A stretch of 11,099 nt of DNA from an uncultured Clostridia bacterium. Its GTDB lineage: Bacteria; Bacillota; Clostridia; Oscillospirales; CAG-272. The stretch lies in the NCBI GenBank assembly GCA_937893945.1, contig CALCTA010000123.1:1-11099 (forward strand). Reading direction: 5' to 3'. Below, in pieces: positions 8,139 through 11,099 of the stretch. The position numbers and the translations under genes are program-made. Under the pieces are notes generated by a model. That model was given only the letters and a program-made list of their open reading frames with translations. It made no database searches and had not been told where the DNA came from. Each line of letters opens with the position of its first letter. The stretch's first letter is position 1.

Positions 8139-8570
8139 ATGGCAACAGAACAGAAAATTCCCGAGATCATCCGCTCTTCTATGGAGAACATTCGCTCGAT
8201 GGTAGATGCTAACACCATCGTCGGCGATCCCGTTGCAGCGACCGGTGGAACTGTTATCATTCCTATCTCTAAGATCGCTATCGGCATCGCTTCGGGCGGT
8301 GTTGACTACAATTCCAAGAACGACGTTCACGTAAAGCCCCAGAACTTCGGTGGCGGCGGCGGAACAGGACTTACCGTATCTCCCGTTGGCTTCCTCGTAT
8401 GCGACAAGAACGGTGAGGTCGAGTTCATTAACGTAACCGCTAAGGGCAAGCCCGATCCGGTAGATCAGATCGCTGACCTCGTTGAGCGCACACCCGATAT
8501 CATCGCTAAGATAAAGGCTATCTTCGTCAAGGAAGATCTCAGTGCTGAGCTTCCCGAGGACGACGAATGA
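8139..8570 (+). CDS. ytfJ: GerW family sporulation protein (YtfJ)
   Basis: A 143-residue protein of the GerW/YtfJ family, found in spore-forming Firmicutes and retained in some relatives not known to sporulate. In Bacillus it is associated with the spore and with germination; its biochemical activity is not established. The family pattern is clear. It begins with an N-terminal helix (IIRSSMENIRSMVDANTIVG), then DPV, a TVIIPISKIAIGIASGG strand pair, a glycine-rich loop GGGGGTG near 73-79, TVSPVGFLV and a C-terminal helix region. There is no signal peptide or membrane segment. The Shine-Dalgarno AAAGGA lies 8 bases before the ATG. Codon choice differs from the neighbours: 16 of 17 Ile codons are ATC or ATT, while adjacent genes use ATA freely. 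That suggests strong expression. The gene lies 56 bases after the DUF2953 gene. Confidence 0.92.
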   Translation: MATEQKIPEIIRSSMENIRSMVDANTIVGDPVAATGGTVIIPISKIAIGIASGGVDYNSKNDVHVKPQNFGGGGGTGLTVSPVGFLVCDKNGEVEFINVTAKGKPDPVDQIADLVERTPDIIAKIKAIFVKEDLSAELPEDDE

Positions 8571-8592
8571 TCCTTCCCTCTCTTGACGAATA

Positions 8593-8637
8593 TTTCTTGT
8601 TTCTCGCAGTATAAATAATATTGTGAGAAACAAGAAA
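8593..8637. other. 20-bp inverted repeat (strong hairpin) between gerW and the carboxypeptidase gene
   Basis: The arms 8593-8612 and 8618-8637 are complementary over 20 base pairs, including two G-U pairs when read as + strand RNA. The loop is five bases, AAATA. The + strand continues with AAAACG, not a T-run, so it is not a standard intrinsic terminator. The minus-strand reading does not continue into a T-run either. It ends about 10 bases before the Shine-Dalgarno of the next gene. It may be an RNA processing or stabilising hairpin, an inefficient terminator, or an operator. Confidence 0.75.
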
Positions 8638-8658
8638 ACGCTCAAGTGAGGTAACCCT

Positions 8659-9831
8659 ATGAAGCTCTTTTCCCATCGGCTTACGGCGAGATCTCTCTCG
8701 CTTATCCTTTTGTGTGCCGTCTGCGCGGCTCTCTTTCCATTACCCGCCAAAAGTGTTGAGGCCGAAAGTGTTTTCGCGCCGAGTGTTTCGGCAAAGGCGG
8801 CTTTTCTGATGGAGCTTGAGGATAATCTTTGTCTTTATGAAAAGAACGCTGACGCGCGGATGGGAGAAGCAAGCACCACTAAGATAATGACGGCACTCGT
8901 CGTCTCGGAAATAATGCCCCCCGACAAAACAGTCTCTGTTCCGACCGAGGCTGTCGGCGTAGAGGGCTCATCTGCCTATCTGTCCGCAGGTGAGCTTTTG
9001 TCTGTACGCGATCTTTTGCTCGCCCTCTTGCTCCAGTCGGCTAACGACGCGGCTGTGGCGCTCGCTGTCTCTGCCGCAGGCAGCGTTGAGGCGTTCGCCG
9101 AGCTTATGAACCGCAAGGCAGCCGAGCTTCAGCTCAAGAACACCCACTTTACAAATCCTCACGGGCTTTACGACGAGGAGCATTACACCACCGCGCGCGA
9201 GCTTGCGCTCATCACCGCCGAAGCCTTGAAGGTCAAAGAGCTTCGAGAGATATTCGCAACAAAAAGCGCGACTATCCCAAGGGGAGTTACGGTAGATAAT
9301 CCTGAGGGTGAGGGCAAGCGTTATCTCAGAAATCACAACAAGATGCTCTCGCTCTACGACGGAGCCTTGGGCGTAAAAACAGGCTTTACAAAAAAGACGG
9401 GGCGGTGTCTGGTCTCTGCCGCGGAGCGCGACGGAATGACTCTGATATGCGTTACTCTCGGCGCGCCTGACGATTGGAACGACCACTCTTCCCTGCTCGA
9501 CTGCGGATTTAGCAGCTACGCGCGTGTAACTCTGTACGAAAAAGGAGAGCTGCGTATTCCCTACTCGCTGACGGGCGGAAGTGAGCAATACGTTACCGCC
9601 ACCAACAGCGAGCCGCTGACGATCACTCTGCCTAAAGGCTATGAAGTCAGTCAGTCGGCATTGAAGTTGGAATTTCCCCAGCATTTTGAGTTTGCACCCG
9701 TTGAAGCGGGCGCTCTGCTCGGCAGGGCTACGCTAAGCATCGAGGGCAGGCAGATAAGCTCACCTCTGGTAGCCGCCTACGGCGTTCCGTCGGCAAGCAG
9801 ACGTGAGCATAAAAGGTTTATTTTTTTCTGA
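8659..9831 (+). CDS. D-alanyl-D-alanine carboxypeptidase (PBP5/DacF-DacB type, peptidase S11)
   Basis: Secreted low-molecular-weight penicillin-binding protein that removes the terminal D-Ala from peptidoglycan pentapeptides and so limits cross-linking. The 390 residues open with a signal peptide: basic start, hydrophobic core LSLILLCAVCAALF, and likely cleavage near AKSVEA at about 30-35. All three penicillin-binding motifs are intact: SxxK as STTK at 72-75, SxN as SAN at 127-129, and KTG at 240-242 within GVKTGFT. A beta-rich C-terminal domain of the PBP5 type follows. The last 20 residues do not form an obvious amphipathic membrane anchor, so the protein may be released or held otherwise. 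TGAGGT at 8647-8652 supports the ATG. Placement between gerW and rluB resembles dacB in B. subtilis, which acts on spore cortex. That role is possible but not shown; a vegetative DacA/DacF role is the alternative. Confidence 0.94.
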   Translation: MKLFSHRLTARSLSLILLCAVCAALFPLPAKSVEAESVFAPSVSAKAAFLMELEDNLCLYEKNADARMGEASTTKIMTALVVSEIMPPDKTVSVPTEAVGVEGSSAYLSAGELLSVRDLLLALLLQSANDAAVALAVSAAGSVEAFAELMNRKAAELQLKNTHFTNPHGLYDEEHYTTARELALITAEALKVKELREIFATKSATIPRGVTVDNPEGEGKRYLRNHNKMLSLYDGALGVKTGFTKKTGRCLVSAAERDGMTLICVTLGAPDDWNDHSSLLDCGFSSYARVTLYEKGELRIPYSLTGGSEQYVTATNSEPLTITLPKGYEVSQSALKLEFPQHFEFAPVEAGALLGRATLSIEGRQISSPLVAAYGVPSASRREHKRFIFF

Positions 9832-9838
9832 CGGAGAG

Positions 9839-10573
9839 GTGATTAAAACGAGCCCCGAAAATTCTATAAAGGTTCAGAAATACTTCTCGGACTGCGGCGT
9901 AATGTCGCGCCGTGCCGCAGAGGAGGCTATAAGAAAAGGGCTGGTCAAGATCAACGGCAAGGTCATCGGCGAGGGAGAGCGAATGATCCCCGGTGTTGAC
10001 GTTGTTGAATATAACGGAATACCCGTAGTTCCTACCGCAGAGAAAAGGACCTACATCCTTCTCAACAAGCCGCGCGGCTTCGTTACCACGCTCTCTGACG
10101 AAAAGGGGCGGCGCACGGTAGCCGAGCTTGTCGCAAGAGTGGGAACAAGAGTCTATCCCGTGGGCAGACTTGATATGGATTCAGACGGACTGCTTCTGCT
10201 CACAGACGACGGTGAGCTGACAAACAAGCTGACACACCCAAGACACAGGATACCGAAGATATATCACGTTACCGTATCAGGCAAGGTCAGTCGCGAGACG
10301 GTTGAGGCTCTCTCCTCTCCGATGCTGATAGACGGATACAGAATACTTCCCGTAAAGACACGTGTTATAGAGAGCGGCGCTGATTCAAGCACGCTTGAAA
10401 TGACGCTTTACGAGGGCAGAAACCGCCAGATACGCAAGATGTGTCAGCAACAACAGTTGAAAATAACACGCCTTTGTCGCGTTGCTATAGGAAATATCCG
10501 CCTCGGCTCTCTCGAGGTGGGAAAATGGCGCTACCTCACACCCGACGAGGTGGCTTATCTCAAGGAAAGCTAA
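9839..10573 (+). CDS. rluB: Pseudouridine synthase, RsuA/RluB family
   Basis: Isomerises a uridine to pseudouridine in ribosomal RNA; RluB relatives act on 23S, RsuA on 16S. An N-terminal S4 RNA-binding domain (IKVQKYFSDCGVMSRRAAEEAI...) is joined to the catalytic domain, with YILLNKPRGFVTT and the active-site motif GRLDMDSDGLLLLTDDG. The catalytic Asp codon is 10172-10174. TLYEGRNRQIRKMC near the C-terminus is also diagnostic. The start is uncertain. The frame is open from a GTG at 9803, but that would overlap the preceding gene by 29 bases and has no Shine-Dalgarno. The GTG at 9839 begins 7 bases after the preceding stop, next to GGAGAG, and leaves a short leader before the S4 domain, so I prefer it. 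The ATG at 9902 would cut the S4 domain. The motif MDSDG, where many relatives have a Thr, is a mild variation. Confidence 0.92.
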   Translation: MIKTSPENSIKVQKYFSDCGVMSRRAAEEAIRKGLVKINGKVIGEGERMIPGVDVVEYNGIPVVPTAEKRTYILLNKPRGFVTTLSDEKGRRTVAELVARVGTRVYPVGRLDMDSDGLLLLTDDGELTNKLTHPRHRIPKIYHVTVSGKVSRETVEALSSPMLIDGYRILPVKTRVIESGADSSTLEMTLYEGRNRQIRKMCQQQQLKITRLCRVAIGNIRLGSLEVGKWRYLTPDEVAYLKES

Positions 10574-10595
10574 GGCTATTGAAAGGAAAGAAAAA

Positions 10596-10991
10596 ATGCT
10601 TAAGGTACTACCCGTTCAATCTAAAATATCGCAGGAGGAATACTGCCTGCGCTGTGGCGTAAAATACGATCCCGACCTGCTCGCTTACGCCGCAACCGTT
10701 GACGACGAGCTTTGCGGAATATCTCAGTTCAAGCTCACCGATAAGGGCGGAATGGTTTACGATATCGCCCCCACGAGCGACACCTTTGACTTTGAGGCAC
10801 TCTTCGTGCTCGGCAGAGGAACGCTCAATTTCATCGACCTCTGCGGCGTACATTACGCGCACTACCTCGGCGAGATAAAGGACGAGCAGACCGAAAGACT
10901 TATAAAGGCTATCGGCTTCTCAAAGACCGAGAGAGGTACTTATGAGGTCAACCTCGAAGGCTTCTTCACCGATCATTGCCATAAGGATTGA
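10596..10991 (+). CDS. Small GNAT-like protein, function unassigned
   Basis: A 131-residue soluble protein that I place tentatively in the GNAT acetyltransferase fold. The middle pattern CGISQFKLTDKGGMVYDIAP resembles the GNAT beta2-beta4 region. FEALFVLGRGTLNFIDLCGV resembles the acetyl-CoA binding strand and helix. ERLIKAIGFSKTERGTYEVNL near the end resembles the GNAT 'xxGF' and final strands. The classic R/Q-x-x-G-x-G/A loop is not clear, so catalysis is uncertain. Cysteines occur near the start (CLRCG, residues 17-21) and a His/Cys group ends the protein (DHCHKD), which might bind metal. AAAGGA at 10582-10587 lies 8 bases before the ATG, and the gene follows rluB by 22 bases, so it is probably the last gene of this unit visible here. 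No target can be proposed. Confidence 0.7.
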   Translation: MLKVLPVQSKISQEEYCLRCGVKYDPDLLAYAATVDDELCGISQFKLTDKGGMVYDIAPTSDTFDFEALFVLGRGTLNFIDLCGVHYAHYLGEIKDEQTERLIKAIGFSKTERGTYEVNLEGFFTDHCHKD

Positions 10992-11028
10992 GAAAGTTAG
11001 GAAGTTAGATTTATACACGCGATTTTCT

Positions 11029-11050
11029 CTTCTTTTTTGAAAAAAAGAAG
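11029..11050. other. AT-rich inverted repeat downstream of the last gene
   Basis: CTTCTTTTT (11029-11037) pairs with AAAAAGAAG (11042-11050) around a TGAA loop, giving a 9-bp stem with few GC pairs. It is followed on the + strand by CAAAAAACTTTT, not a T-run, so it is at best a weak or non-canonical terminator. Such A/T-rich palindromes recur between genes in some Clostridia, which is my recollection and not something this single window shows. No open frame of note occupies 10992-11099. Confidence 0.45.
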
Positions 11051-11099
11051 CAAAAAACTTTTAATGTAGGAAAAGCTTGAGTAAGAACAGCACGTGCGT

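Noticed and set aside
8583..8615. Possible promoter for the carboxypeptidase gene (TTGACG ... TATAAA)
   Set aside because: The spacer is 21 bases, too long for a normal sigma-A promoter, and the -10-like bases fall inside the hairpin.
8088..8750. 220-codon minus-strand frame across gerW and its flanks
   Set aside because: GerW on the + strand is clearly conserved. The minus frame passes through the hairpin region and has no family features.
9803..9838. GTG at 9803 as the start of the pseudouridine synthase
   Set aside because: It overlaps the preceding gene by 29 bases, lacks a Shine-Dalgarno and adds residues not expected before the S4 domain. It cannot be fully excluded.

Overview
The window is an ordinary but informative stretch of a Firmicutes (Clostridia-type) chromosome, probably from an uncultured gut-type lineage. 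The basis is gene content and order: lon followed by engB, lysA close to scpA-scpB, a DUF2953 gene beside gerW/ytfJ, a D-Ala-D-Ala carboxypeptidase and rluB. Shine-Dalgarno sequences of the AGGAGG/GAAAGGA type precede most genes. Base composition is moderate. I would not name a genus.

Layout: all twelve genes lie on the + strand with gaps of 1 to 88 bases. Order: lon (5' end cut by the window edge), engB, a histidine phosphatase, lysA, an M50 site-2 protease, scpA, scpB, a DUF2953 membrane protein, gerW/ytfJ, a penicillin-binding D-Ala-D-Ala carboxypeptidase, an rluB/rsuA-type pseudouridine synthase and a small GNAT-like protein. No convincing intrinsic terminator separates them, so long read-through transcripts are likely. 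The sequence suggests an internal promoter before gerW and a strong 20-bp hairpin between gerW and the carboxypeptidase gene.

How the genes relate: lon and engB serve protein quality control and 50S ribosome assembly. LysA makes lysine from meso-diaminopimelate, linking to cell-wall precursor supply. ScpA and ScpB are the kleisin and kite subunits of the SMC condensin that organises and segregates chromosomes. The DUF2953 protein, GerW and the carboxypeptidase fit a sporulation or envelope theme, since their relatives are tied to spores in Bacillus and Clostridium. The pseudouridine synthase returns to ribosome maturation. The order lysA...scpA-scpB...dac...rluB resembles the B. subtilis lysA/scpAB/dacB-spmAB/rluB region, but here DUF2953-gerW occupies the middle and spmA/spmB are absent.

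I see no mobile element, CRISPR array, rRNA or tRNA, and no clear new multi-gene system. The points most worth checking are the contrasting codon choice and private promoter of gerW, the hairpin downstream of it, the DUF2953-GerW pairing, and the poorly matching Lon N-terminus at the window edge.
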